A DNA stretch of 64,000 bases from Fonsecaea monophora. Its lineage: Eukaryota; Ascomycota; Eurotiomycetes; Chaetothyriales; Herpotrichiellaceae. The notes beneath the pieces were generated by a model that was given only the letters and a program-made list of their open reading frames with translations, was not told the DNA's origin and ran no database searches. Shown here piece after piece: positions 34,109 through 44,665 of this stretch. The number at the start of each line of letters is the position of its first letter. Position 1 is the first letter of the stretch. A program made the translations under genes and the position numbers. The stretch lies in assembly GCF_001642475.1 (NCBI RefSeq), contig NW_019173947.1, forward strand, positions 62,001 to 126,000. The letters run 5' to 3'.

Positions 34109-35326
34109 TTAGACACCAGAGAGCTGGTATCGGTTCCCTGCAAACAGGGGCACGGTCCGGCCTTTCAAGCTTCTGGCTTCTGAGGACCCTGCCTGAGTGT
34201 CATCGTTGGGCGGCCCTTGGTCTCGCTGTTCAAGAAGTGCTCTGAATCGCCACCCTGTGCAGTGTCCTGGCATGAGCAGCTTTGGCCCGAGATCGGTCAA
34301 GTCGGTCAAGGTACTTTGCAGGCGTGACTCTGAAGCATCCGCCAGATGGTAGCCGCCGACCAAGGCATAGAAATCGTGCTGCCTTCTCGAAGCGGTCGAG
34401 AAAGTGTCCAGTACGTGGTTGGCGATATTGATGATACCGGCGTGCGAACAACCTGTGAAGACGACCAGGCCTTTTCCCTTGAGTCGGCACACAACAACCC
34501 TTTCTTCACGGATTTCCTCATCCTTGATCCAGGTCCCTTGCTCGCACCCATGAGCCTTTTCGAATCTCAGACCACCGGAGATCCCGGTTTCGTAGGTAGT
34601 CTTTCTCGGGATCATGCCAGTCACTCCGAAGAAGCCACCCAGAATAGTCTCGGTAGCTGCGCGCTCAACGACGCAGGCTCCTGCTCTGGCGATTTCCTCA
34701 CGGCTGGGATCTGCTTCAAGGCAGATTGGACCAGCCGGGTGCACTATCCCGCGATAGAGAGGTCGATCAGGAGGAATTTCGACAGCAAGTTCCGATCCCG
34801 CTGAATTGCGCGGCGCCTGGGTTGTTCTCTGTCGATTGATCATTTCGACGGCCTTGATTAAACCGCCAGAATGATCCCGATGCCAATGTGAGAGAAGTAT
34901 GGTTTCGACAGTGCCAATGTCACCACCGCTGCCGTCGATCAAGCCGAGCCGTCTGACATTGCGCTCAAATGCTTCTGCTTCCGGGCCAGCGTCAAACATC
35001 AACGTATGGGTCTCTTCACCTTTTGTTGCAGACTGCGTAGGACATTTAGCCGCAAAGACGAGTAAGCGAAGTAAGAGGCTAGAACTTACCACCAGTAGGC
35101 AAAGTCCATGTGCACCACAACAAATCCTGTCCATCCTCATCTCCACACTGGCACCGCCACGAGCGTGCGTCCATTCTTGTTCTCCCTGGTGAAATACCAA
35201 CGGGACACCTGTGAAACACCCGGGATGGTGGACGTCAGGGTGTTGAGATGGGCTGATAAGGTCGATCTCGTCGTTGACGATCGCTGTGATGGCGATGGAA
35301 TCGAGTTCGACGAGGCTGTTTTCCAT
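34109..35326 (-). CDS. Metallo-beta-lactamase-fold hydrolase
   Basis: The open frame is 405 codons, but it contains a likely 57-nt intron (35089-35033) with GTAAGT donor, GCTAAAT branch and TACGCAG acceptor. Its length is a multiple of three and it holds no stop, so the frame stays open either way. Splicing gives CLLV-SATKGEETHTLMFDAGP, the usual family sequence, and a 386-residue protein. Metal ligands are all present: HWHRDH (His128, His130, Asp132, His133 in spliced numbering), GCSHAGIINI, GGYHLAD and MPGHCTGWR. The layout matches the MBL subgroup annotated as dihydropterin-ribofuranosyl-aminobenzene-phosphate-synthase-like. It presumably binds two metal ions and hydrolyses a small ester, lactone or phosphoester. 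No signal peptide. Confidence 0.87.
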   Translation of the reverse strand: MENSLVELDSIAITAIVNDEIDLISPSQHPDVHHPGCFTGVPLVFHQGEQEWTHARGGASVEMRMDRICCGAHGLCLLVVSSSLLLRLLVFAAKCPTQSATKGEETHTLMFDAGPEAEAFERNVRRLGLIDGSGGDIGTVETILLSHWHRDHSGGLIKAVEMINRQRTTQAPRNSAGSELAVEIPPDRPLYRGIVHPAGPICLEADPSREEIARAGACVVERAATETILGGFFGVTGMIPRKTTYETGISGGLRFEKAHGCEQGTWIKDEEIREERVVVCRLKGKGLVVFTGCSHAGIINIANHVLDTFSTASRRQHDFYALVGGYHLADASESRLQSTLTDLTDLGPKLLMPGHCTGWRFRALLEQRDQGPPNDDTQAGSSEARSLKGRTVPLFAGNRYQLSGV

Positions 35327-36200
35327 TCTGGACGTTCAACGATCAAAATCAAGTTTGCGGGATTATTGAACTACGCAAAACGACATTGACAAAGTAACTC
35401 CATCATCTTTATATGTCTAGTTGCTTGCCACTCCAAGAGCGTTCGATTCATCAAATGTCCACCGACCCAAGGCTGTGGGAGAACAAGTGGTAGTGTAGAG
35501 CCCGAAAGGAACATTACACTTAGCTTTTGCAACATCCCTTTGTAGTCGCCGAGTCCTCGGGTTCTTACAAATGCCCTCCGAATAGAATGGTGGAACATTT
35601 TGTGGTTATATCCACATCAATGGCATGACCTAAAACGAGCGGCCCGCGCGATATGGCGGACCGCACACCAAAAGGCCCACAATTCACCAAAGTTTTGCAT
35701 TGCACGAGACGAGGGCAGCACATCTGAAATGCCCGCTTTCGGCTTTGCTCCTCGTAAGTCCTGATGGAAAACAAATCCCATCCTCGACGACCAGTATTAT
35801 TAGAACCTGCTCAGTTGGCTCCTGTCAAAGGATTGCATTTCGCGGCTTCAGGGTCGCAAACTACCACCAAACTTCTACAAGTCGATGCGGGACTGTATCA
35901 ACATATTGATTGAATAGAGTTCCTGAATCGGACTGATAAAGCTGATAGATCAACTGCTCATTTGAGTCAATATAAGAGTCGTGTTGAGAAACCTGGGAAA
36001 CCAAACGACATCTTCTGCGTTGAGCTTCAAATAAAAACTTGAATGAATCAGTCTTGGCCTCAAATTAGTTGTTCCCGAAAGCCTCACCTCTGATTTGAAT
36101 ATGTCGGCCCCGGCTACCGAAGTGACGGAGGACAAAATCGAAGAAGACCAAGACCTCCAGCGCATTCTGACTCTGCGCAGACACGTCACAACATTCGAAG
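35327..36200. other. Intergenic region MBL-fold gene / second esterase
   Basis: These 874 bp hold the MBL-gene promoter. No gene, repeat or mobile-element end is recognisable. Confidence 0.4.
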
Positions 36201-37238
36201 CTAGATGGGCAGATTTTCCTGGTTCTTATCAAACTCCACATTCAGGAGCCAGGCCATACCATCAAGAGTCACCTCTTTAATTTTGCGAGTATGGCTAGCT
36301 GGCCACGGTGGCGATACCCAAGCCGTGTGCCCCTCTCCTTCGAGCACGGTCGACTTGACTTGCACCCCTACCGACTCCGACAGCCACTTGGCGTAGATCA
36401 CAGCATCGTCACGAAATTGATCGAACTGTCCGCCATACACGAAGACTTTTGGTGGATGATCCTGGATGATCTGGGGGTCGGTCAAGTCCAGATTGACTGG
36501 CGAGAACCAGGGAGAGTCGAGAGTAAGACGAGACTCGAGATCCAGACGTAGCGCTTCGTTGGCGACCTTGTATTCGAAGTCGTCGTCTCTAGATCTAAAC
36601 AGGTCTCGATATTGTAAAGGAACAATGGTTTCGGTAATTAGGAAGGGTAAACCTGAGAAAATTCCGGTGATGGGGCTTCGAAGAGAAGTCAGTCCAACAA
36701 AGTCTTTGACGCCTGCTCGAGCTGCACCAGGTATGCTTCCAATGACCGCAGCCACGGCGCCACCCGAACTGAGACCGCCGACCACAAAGCCGCGACCAAG
36801 ATCGACCTGAGCTCCAGCGTCTTTCAAGACACCAGTGTTCAGATTGTTGCCATCGGACAACCACACGCACACGTCCCAGGCCATCTGAACGGGTGCGGGA
36901 AACGGCTGCTCAGGGAGCTGATTTAGGGTTGGACATGCCACCACACAGTTGAACAGCTCTGCGAAGCCGCGAGCAGGGGCTAAAACTAGATCAGGGCTGC
37001 ACGCTGACAGGCCGCCACCGTGAAAGAAGACGATCAGCGGACACTGGATGGGCGACTTTGCCGGCGGGTTGGGCCACACCACTTTGGTTCTGTTCGCTTG
37101 GGTACCGGCCACGGGAATATCAATCCATGCCTCACGCAGGTGAGATGGACATGGACCAATGTACTCGAGGCCAGCAGCCTCAGCTTCGGCCATAGCCTGA
37201 CGCTGCTCGTCCACTGACAGAGGCTTATTAGACGCCAT
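36201..37238 (-). CDS. Alpha/beta hydrolase fold-3 esterase, cytosolic
   Basis: Single exon, 345 residues. The oxyanion motif FFHGGGLSAC is at 71-80 and the nucleophile elbow GGLSSGG gives Ser157. The acid is likely the Asp in GGQFDQFRDDA and the base the His in EGEGHTAW. There is no signal peptide or membrane segment, unlike the related enzyme at 30054. The two esterases are only distantly similar, so they are not a recent tandem duplicate. Fungal secondary-metabolite and detoxification clusters often carry this type. It is the last member of four minus-strand genes in a row. Confidence 0.88.
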   Translation of the reverse strand: MASNKPLSVDEQRQAMAEAEAAGLEYIGPCPSHLREAWIDIPVAGTQANRTKVVWPNPPAKSPIQCPLIVFFHGGGLSACSPDLVLAPARGFAELFNCVVACPTLNQLPEQPFPAPVQMAWDVCVWLSDGNNLNTGVLKDAGAQVDLGRGFVVGGLSSGGAVAAVIGSIPGAARAGVKDFVGLTSLRSPITGIFSGLPFLITETIVPLQYRDLFRSRDDDFEYKVANEALRLDLESRLTLDSPWFSPVNLDLTDPQIIQDHPPKVFVYGGQFDQFRDDAVIYAKWLSESVGVQVKSTVLEGEGHTAWVSPPWPASHTRKIKEVTLDGMAWLLNVEFDKNQENLPI

Positions 37239-37687
37239 TATCAGCGCAACGAGGGCAGATTTTTCAAGTGTGAGAAAGGTTATGAGGAATCATAGGGGTC
37301 GTAACTTCGATTGTAAAAGTCTTGTAGAATCTATCTATCAAGGACACGAATAAATCCCTCGAATCGATGTTAGTAAGCGGTAACGTCACTAGTTATAGTC
37401 CTTTTGCTGTGCAATTCTCTCTCCCCAGACCTCGGTACAGAAGCTAATGAACAGCCACTGGTGGATACCTCTGGTTGCCTCGCCAACTTCGCACACCGCT
37501 TGGGATAAAATAGTTTGTGTCTCATTCTGCTTTTTGGTAACCCCTACGGCAGGCACCGAAATTCATCCCTTACCCCGTACACTGTGGTTTGGCGTTCAAT
37601 TCTTCGTCAGGCAATGACTACCCTTTGAACATTCTCCGGCTTGTATTTCGGGCAGTCATCTAGCTTCCCCAAGTCATACCACCCACC
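37239..37687. other. Divergent intergenic region esterase / kinesin
   Basis: These 449 bp separate two divergent start codons and should contain both promoters. Nothing else is visible. Confidence 0.4.
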
Positions 37688-39046
37688 ATGACCTCCGCAG
37701 CTCTGAATAGGAAGTCCATCGAGGTCTTTGTTCGATGGCGACGGCTGACACAGTCGGAATCTGCGCAAGACGAGGTCGTTCAGGAAATAGGTTCTGGAGA
37801 TGGCCGTTCCCTGTTGTCAATCTCCGTAAGCAGGCAGGGTCAGACAGGCAACCAGTCGTGGACGAGCCCTCCGGCCTTCAAAGCCATATTCAATCCAGAA
37901 CACGACAACGGGGCGATATTTGACTCGATCGTTGCGCCTGCTATCCCGCGGGTTCTACAGGGTGGGAACTGCAACTTTTTTGCATACGGACATACCGGTA
38001 GCGGCAAGACACATACAATCCTGGGTTATAATTACGACGCTGAGAAAGAGCTCGGATTGACTCTCGCGGCTGCTCGCCAACTTTTTGAGGCAATCCACGT
38101 CTTGAACGAGGACAATCCTGCCGAAGAGAAGCTGGGAATTGGCTTCAGCTTGTTCGAAATGCGAAAGAAGTCGGCCTTTGATCTTCTCAACCGACGTGCA
38201 GAGTGCCACATCAGAGAAGGCGCCGACGGCAAGGTTTACATCCGCGGGGAAACTGAGATGCTCCCGGGCGACAAAGTCAGGGTCTGCCCAATCGTCAAGC
38301 AACCCTGCTGGACCTATGGATCTTTCCGCCACGAGCTGACTCAGGCCCTTGGCCGCCGAGCCGTCGGCTCGTCGACTCTTCACGACCAGAGCTCCAGGAC
38401 TCACGCGATCTTGGAGTTAGAAGTTATCTGCCAATCGCTCGTAGATGCACGTCAGGCTGTCATAGAGCGGCAGTCAGAGTTGGTCCCGGTGGGAAAGCGT
38501 GCGACCGACGTCCACCTGGAGGAACAGTACAAGGGCCTCATCGCCCTTCCAGAGGGTGGATGGGCATACAACCCCGATTATCAGATCAACCAAGAGCGCA
38601 TTGACGCCGCCGAAGCCGAGAAGGCTGACTGCGAAGAAAAGGTTGCTGCTGCAGAAGAACTTGTGGATCAGATTCTCGAGTCGTGTGCATCTCCCTGCCT
38701 GGGGGCCAAGATGGTATTTGTCGACCTCGCTGGTGCTGAGTACCAACACGAAAAGGAGAGCGCTCGACCACAAATGGCCAAGCAGACCCCTCAAGAGCGC
38801 CAGGAAGGTCGTCAGATCAACACGGACCTGCTAGCGCTGAAGGAGGTGATGAGGGCCTGGTCCAACAATCAGCCGAGAATACCATTCCGGTCGTCGGCAC
38901 TGACCATGGTGCTCCGCGAGCATTTCTTGAGTTCGGAAAAGGGAAATTCGGCCATGATCGTCACCGTCTCACCTGCGAGGGACCAGTACTCTGCCACACT
39001 GAATTCTTTGAAATACGGAAGTCTGGTTGGCGTTGCAGCCGCATAG
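37688..39046 (+). CDS. Compact kinesin-like motor protein with a large internal insert
   Basis: Single exon, 452 residues. The motor core is complete in order: FNPEHDNGAIFDSIVAPAI, the P-loop AYGHTGSGKTHT (99-110), switch I HDQSSRTHAI (232-241), switch II VDLAGAE (345-351), then INTDLLALKEVMRAW, IPFRSSALTMVLREHF and the closing TLNSLKYGSLV. ATP hydrolysis and microtubule movement are the family role. Three things are odd. Switch I has His where most kinesins have Asn, and Thr for the last Ser of SSRSH. Switch II is DLAGAE rather than DLAGSE. About 95 residues separate the switches, where 20-30 is usual, and this insert includes a heptad-like acidic helix (ERIDAAEAEKADCEEKVAAA). There is no neck, stalk or tail after the motor, so dimerisation would need another route. 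Confidence 0.85.
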   Translation: MTSAALNRKSIEVFVRWRRLTQSESAQDEVVQEIGSGDGRSLLSISVSRQGQTGNQSWTSPPAFKAIFNPEHDNGAIFDSIVAPAIPRVLQGGNCNFFAYGHTGSGKTHTILGYNYDAEKELGLTLAAARQLFEAIHVLNEDNPAEEKLGIGFSLFEMRKKSAFDLLNRRAECHIREGADGKVYIRGETEMLPGDKVRVCPIVKQPCWTYGSFRHELTQALGRRAVGSSTLHDQSSRTHAILELEVICQSLVDARQAVIERQSELVPVGKRATDVHLEEQYKGLIALPEGGWAYNPDYQINQERIDAAEAEKADCEEKVAAAEELVDQILESCASPCLGAKMVFVDLAGAEYQHEKESARPQMAKQTPQERQEGRQINTDLLALKEVMRAWSNNQPRIPFRSSALTMVLREHFLSSEKGNSAMIVTVSPARDQYSATLNSLKYGSLVGVAAA

Positions 39047-41166
39047 GTGCAGTAAGGGAGTCCATCTACAAGCATGGAGTCTATGAGCAGGAAACCCCCT
39101 GGTTACTAGCTAATGGTTGTTTTACCTTGCAGGCACCAAACGACGACTAAGTACGTGGTCATGTAAACACCCGGTCACAATTGGCGGCCACTGACCGCAA
39201 TTTACAATCACCGGACACTAACACCAACACTACCCGTGCATCAGTGGGAGAGACAGCCCATATACACCCGTGCGGCCGTGAAGATCTGCGTTTGCGAGGA
39301 CGTCCGATTGAGGGTATCCTTCGGTCCCTTTTCGGCCTGCAGAAGAGACTCCTTGTGTCTGCGGACACGAGTCCCGCTCACGATAGGAGAGCCGATGTAC
39401 ACCGCGAATACAAAGCAGCGCATGGTGTACAGAATACAGATGAGTTGTGTGTGAAGGGGATTGACTTTGGCGGCACATCGAGCGTGGGATCCTTGTCCGG
39501 AGAAATTGGCGAATTGCTTGTCAGCGAGCGTTGCCAGGAGGCCTTGAAGGGCGCTTCTGTGTTGGCCTGCGGAATTGCGTCGAGGTGCCTTTCGACCCTC
39601 GTCTCCTCCTACGATCATCACATCGACATTGGCGTGGAGGAGTGGGAATGGAATGGAGGCAAGTGCACGGGACGGTGCGGCACGGCACGAGACAAAAGGA
39701 CAAAAGCACCCCTTAAATACTACCACCGCCTCGCCAGTACGTCCTCCTCCGCCTCCATGAATTGTCCGCCAGGGCGGAAATCCTGCAAACAATCTAGTTG
39801 TACATGTATGATGGATAAGGACGAGGCGTTTGGTCAGCAGGGCAGACGAACCACGCCCGACGGAAAAGGTAGAACTGTAGTTCAGCCAACCAGCCCTGCC
39901 AGCCCAGCTTGTTGTACATACCTCTACATACGTCTCGTACTCGTACTCGTACTCGTACTCGTAAACTAGCCCTTATCCTCGCATCTGCTCAGGCAGCGAG
40001 TTCCCCTTTCTGCCACTTTTGCCCCTTTTGCTCAGATATCTACACATATTATGCCTTGATGATCCACCGAAGTGAATCTGACGCACTTTTGCCTGATATC
40101 GCCTGCTCGACAGTAGTGATTCTTTTCGAAATAACGCCTGGAAACATGTCGAAGAGATAGATACACCACACCATACACACCATCACTGTGTAACTCGACC
40201 ACGGGCGTGTCTCTGATCAGGGAGTGAGTTCTTGTCCAGACATCACCACCCTTGCCGACTTGTAACGGGCCGTACTCACAAAAGATTGAAAAGGGAAAGG
40301 GTCGGCGAAGAAGATCCCAGACGCCGTGAAGGGACAATGGCTTTTGCGGTACGTGCCCCGAGATCGACCAGGGCGTGGTCCCACATGTGTGCCTAGGAGA
40401 CCTGCCCATTCCGGGGCTCGAGATATTCCAGCCTTGCGGAATTTTGACCATTGATTGGTCGGAACCAGGTTTACCTACCTCGTTTACACAGGGTACTGTG
40501 GCCGTTGTCACACGAACACAGCTCCAACTCAACTCCAACAAGCAAAGGGGGCGGGACAGACAGAAATACAGACAGATGCAGGCAGATAGACCCGTCTGTA
40601 CAGACAGAACCAGCTGAGTCGTGAAGAAGAGAAGCTGCGAAAGTTGAGTCCCATACCAAGGCGTATATAGCTGGAAGGGTAGGTATCGTGTGCGCCCGAG
40701 TGCCGGATCTGGTACACATGACTCTCTCTCTCTTGCTCTTCTGAGCCAGGCATCAAGGCAGGTCATCTCACATGATCTTCTCCATTTCGATAATATTGAG
40801 ACTTGAGTCGGAAGTGTGGAGGAGTGCAGAGTAGGAAGAAATCAGTTCAAGACTCAAGATTGAAAACCCAAGGATATCTTTGTTTCCTTTTCCCTTTCCA
40901 CCTCTCTTCCACGCGTCTCTTTTTTCCTTTCTTTCTTTCATTCCCTGTCCTCTCTCGTTCTGTTGAACTTTTCCTTCTCGCGTTATCCATCAGTCGTGGA
41001 CTCGTCGCTCGTCGCTCGTCACGTCTATCTCATAGACAAACATAACACCACCAACACAGCGGAACAGGCACAGGCACAACGTGTATTCGTCTCAGGTTTG
41101 CTGAAAGAGAACATCCACCAATACACACATAAACAAAAGCAAAAAAGGTGGTCTTCTCTCTAGCCT
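39047..41166. other. Intergenic region kinesin / amino-acid permease
   Basis: These 2,120 bp lie between convergent genes. They hold a TCGTAC hexamer repeat (39934-39963). Long open frames on both strands at 39181-39969 and 40032-40766 have no family resemblance and weak composition; I do not call them genes. Confidence 0.45.
39934..39963. repeat. TCGTAC hexamer tandem repeat
   Basis: About five consecutive TCGTAC-type units. Confidence 0.9.
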
Positions 41167-43601
41167 CTAGCTGAAGATCTTGTCAAAGTATTTCATAAAT
41201 GCGTTTCTGTAGATTCAAAAGCAAAGATTGCCACAAGTCAGCATTCGCATGCGCGCATGTACGCAGGCAGGCAGGCAGGCACTGGAGGTGATTTGATTTT
41301 CACAAGACTCGTTGGATGAAGTAGCGCGGAAGACGCAAGATAAGGAGGAGGATGAGAGAGAGGAAAGGGGTAAAGAAAGCACGCATGGATGGTGTATACA
41401 TAGGTAGCCCAAGTAGGACGAATGAATGGGCACAGAGCATAGGGGACAGGAGAAAACTCACCTAGGCGGTCGAGGGACATAATTCCGCTCGTATTCTGCA
41501 ATCTCGTCCATGTCGCGGGTCAGATCAACCTCGTGCGGCTTGAGCCACTTTGTCTTTTTGAACCACTTCCAAAACAGAAACAGCGCGGGAAACACGCCGA
41601 TCATGGTGTAGCTGAACAGGAAGCTGGGCACGTCCCAGAAGCCCGGGAGGAAGACGGTGTAGCCGCCGACAAAGGTCATGATGAAGGTCCCCACCAGGGC
41701 GTAGTAGGCCGAAAAGGGCTGCCACCACGACTTGTACGGCAGCGTGTTGCGGTCGATGCCCTGCACCTCGAGGGCGCGCTTGAACTTGAGGAACGTAAAG
41801 GCCATGACGGAGAAGTTGATCAGTTGTGACGCGGTGACCTGCGAAGAAGGTGATGAATGGGTCAGCACAAAATGGAGTCAACATGCGTTACGGGGGACTG
41901 GTTGTGAGAGGACGAAATGGAAATGTATCCATTTGTCCCACTCAAGGGGCGAAGATGCTGAAATTAATGCTACAGAGGCAGAAGAACGTACCAGATTGAC
42001 AAACCAGCTCAGCACCACGGCGGCATCGTTGCTGACTTGCAAAAAGCTCAGTAGACTGATCAACAGCACCAGCGCCACGCAGTATACCGGCACCCCGTTC
42101 CTGGTGCAGCGGGTGAAAAGCTTGGGTGCTTTACCCTCGAGCGCCAGCCCAAACAGACTCCGACTGGCGCAGTAGACATAGCTGTTACCTGCTGAAAACG
42201 CGCTGCCTAGAACCATGGCGTTGACAATGTGGGGAAGGACCTTGATTCGCAGTCTGTTCATAGACACCACGTAAGGAGACGCAGCGGCGCCGGGTTTCCC
42301 TGTCGAAAAGGCCTCGGTGAGTTCTGGGTCGTTGTACGGCACAAGAATGCCGACGCAGAGGGAGCCGAGCATGAAAAACGCCGTGAGGCGGTAGAAGACG
42401 GCCTTGTACGCCCTCGGGAGGACTTTGCGTGGATTCTCAGCCTCGCCGGCTGCCATGGAGACGTAGTCCGGCCCGGCGATGGTGAAGGATGCTTGGATCA
42501 GACACTGCAAGAAGCCCAGAAACCTGCCCAGCGAGCCGTCGTAGTAGAGTTCCGTGAAGGAGCCTGGGTTGTTCCAATATCGAAAACCAAATCGATCACC
42601 AAGGGGATTTCCGCCCAGCATGACAATAAACGTGTAGATGATTAGCCCAACGATCAAGAGGACTTTGCCCAATGCGAGCCAAAATTCCGTCTCCCCGTAC
42701 CACTGCACGGCGAACAGATTGACCAGGGCGTAGCAGACAATCACAATTGCGATGATGCCACCAGCGGGGACGACGTCGCTCCAGAAGTGGATGATCACAT
42801 TGCACGCCACGATTTCAAAGGGGACCAGCATCGCTTCGAAGACGAAGAAGTTGTAGCCTGCAGCAACGCCAAACGCTTCATCGACATAGCGACCTGCAAA
42901 CCGGATAAAGGGTGAAGAAATGGGGAGATAGGTGACCATCTCTGCCATGCAGTTTGTGACGCAAAGTATGAATGTACACCTAGAGACATGCACTTGGCAT
43001 TAGTTCACAGAAGTCTGGTCTCTGAATCTGGATATCTTCATCCCACAACATGTCCCATGCTTGAAAACGAGAGTGCTTAAGCAAAGCAGGAGATATGCCG
43101 TGGCAGTCACTGAGCAGGCACCGGCTTCCGACCTCTAATACCAAGGCGTTTCTTCTGTTCAGTATGCCCTGCATGATCCACCGTCTCTGAAGCTGAGGAA
43201 CAACATGAAGACAGAAAGAGCCTGACTTACCAGATGGTAAAGGCCAGAAACAAACTCCCAGGCCCTCCATTGAGCAATCCTCGCCCAATCTGCACGTACA
43301 GAGCCGTGCCAATCGTCCCCCCAATACCTATCAGTTGAATATGTCGGGGCTTCAACTTCCGATGGGTGCTATCATATCCCACTTGAACGCTGCCGGGATA
43401 GCTAGGTGTTTCGGCCAGTCCATAATTAGCCTTGAGAGATGCCACGACGGATTGCTTGCGAGAGCCACGTCTCACAGCGTGCTCCTCATCGTCGCTGTTG
43501 GATGGGGAATGCACGCCTCGCGCAATCGGAGTTTCGTCCAGCAGGTGAGGAGGTACGCCATCCTTTTCTCCACCCAGACTATGACGGTGCGAAGAAGGCA
43601 T
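41167..43601 (-). CDS. Amino acid permease, yeast AAT family (GAP1-like)
   Basis: Four exons, 43601-43231, 42979-41992, 41838-41462 and 41206-41167, join to 591 residues. The start is the ATG at 43601 (MPSSHRHSLGG); an upstream TTG frame is not needed. The cytosolic N-terminus leads to RHIQLIGIGGTIGTALYVQIG, the hallmark first membrane segment of the family. IWCTFILCVTNCMAEMVTYLPI, PDYVSMAAGEAENPRKVLPRA and SAGNSYVYCASRSLFGLA follow. The last exon is only 40 nt. It adds AFMKYFDKIFS after a 255-nt intron and restores the conserved C-terminal PRPPRN...YFDK ending. About 12 transmembrane segments; role is proton-coupled amino-acid uptake at the plasma membrane. It is divergent from the agmatinase gene, about 1.06 kb between start codons. 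Confidence 0.92.
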
Positions 43602-44665
43602 TGTGGGAATTCGGGGGTCAGAGGAACGAGAGCACAAGGAGAGAGCAAAAAGAATCAGAAGGACTTGTGGATAGATAAAACTGGACCCAAGGAGAGCTCA
43701 GGGAAAAAATCTCCAGATGTATATCGACGTAATGGCCGACTTTATCGCCAAAAAGCATAATCCATCCTCTTGAAGCTCTGGCCTGATCCCAGATGGGACT
43801 CCTCAGGGTGGCATAATCAACCTCGTCGTATTGGACATTCTGTTCACCCAAGTTCTTGGTCCTGCGGGTGTCGAGGCTCGGCGAGGTCTTAGCTCGTGGA
43901 TCATTTTACTGTAAGCTGAAAGGAATTCACTGTCGAGGGAAGCTCGAGTGAGATGCCGCGAGGTAGCAACGGCGACTGCAACGGGAAAAAAAATTGTCAT
44001 GGGGAGGATGGAGTTGAGTGGAGGAAAGTTGGAATGAAGCGTCTGGGCTGACGATTCTAGGGTTTTCTTGGGGAGCTTCGGGTGTCTTGGCAAGGCATTA
44101 AGGGCGGAGTGGTGCTTGGGAACGCCTAGGGTTAGTTAAGGCAGCCGATAGTCAGGGAAGCCAAGGGGGAGGGGGTGGAGGAAGGGGCTCAGATAAACTT
44201 CCCATCTTCCTGCAGAGTGCCCCAGTACCCAATATCCAGACGCCTAGCATCTGTAGGTAAAAAAGCCCCTCAAGCTCCCACCAAGACGCCCTTCCCGCCC
44301 TTCAAGCCCCAGGAGGCAAGAACCATTTCTTGGCCTGCCTAAGTACCTTTCTAGGTATTTGCTAGGTGTGGGCGTACCTAGTGGGTAAGGTCTTTGCCCG
44401 TCCACCGACTTCCGCCTGTGGGCACCTGCGTAGTGGCGCTGGTGGTGGCGGCGGCATCGACTCTGGCTTCCCTTATCTTGCTTTGAAGTGGATCATCACC
44501 AGCTCTTTGAACATCACCTGAAAACTCGGAATCCCGATCGACGACTTGCAAATGTCCCTTATCGAAAATGTACCTCTAGCATCAAATCAGCTTCTCCTTT
44601 CTCTGGTGTAGATCCTTTACAAGCTTCCCAAGGCGTTCTCACAAAGACCATATCATATCGCAGTC
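43602..44665. promoter_or_regulatory. Shared promoter region permease / agmatinase
   Basis: These 1,064 bp separate two divergent start codons. Near 44340-44390 several CCTAG/CTAGGT motifs cluster. No gene is recognisable. Coordinated control is inferred from the arrangement only. Confidence 0.45.

Noticed and set aside
30054..37238. Direct equivalence to the known fumonisin-degradation genes (esterase plus amine oxidase)
   Set aside because: The combination is similar in type, but the amine oxidase segments I can read do not look like the described enzyme, and no transporter or dehydrogenase partners are next to it.
39181..39969. 262-codon plus-strand open frame after the kinesin gene
   Set aside because: It starts at a TTG, has no family resemblance, and ends in a Leu-Val run that is just the TCGTAC tandem repeat.
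40032..40766. 244-codon minus-strand open frame
   Set aside because: Composition is unlike the neighbouring genes, no motif is recognisable, and simple-sequence stretches explain part of it.
43602..43637. Upstream TTG extension of the amino-acid permease
   Set aside because: Eukaryotic genes rarely start at TTG; the ATG at 43601 has a good context and leaves a normal N-terminus.
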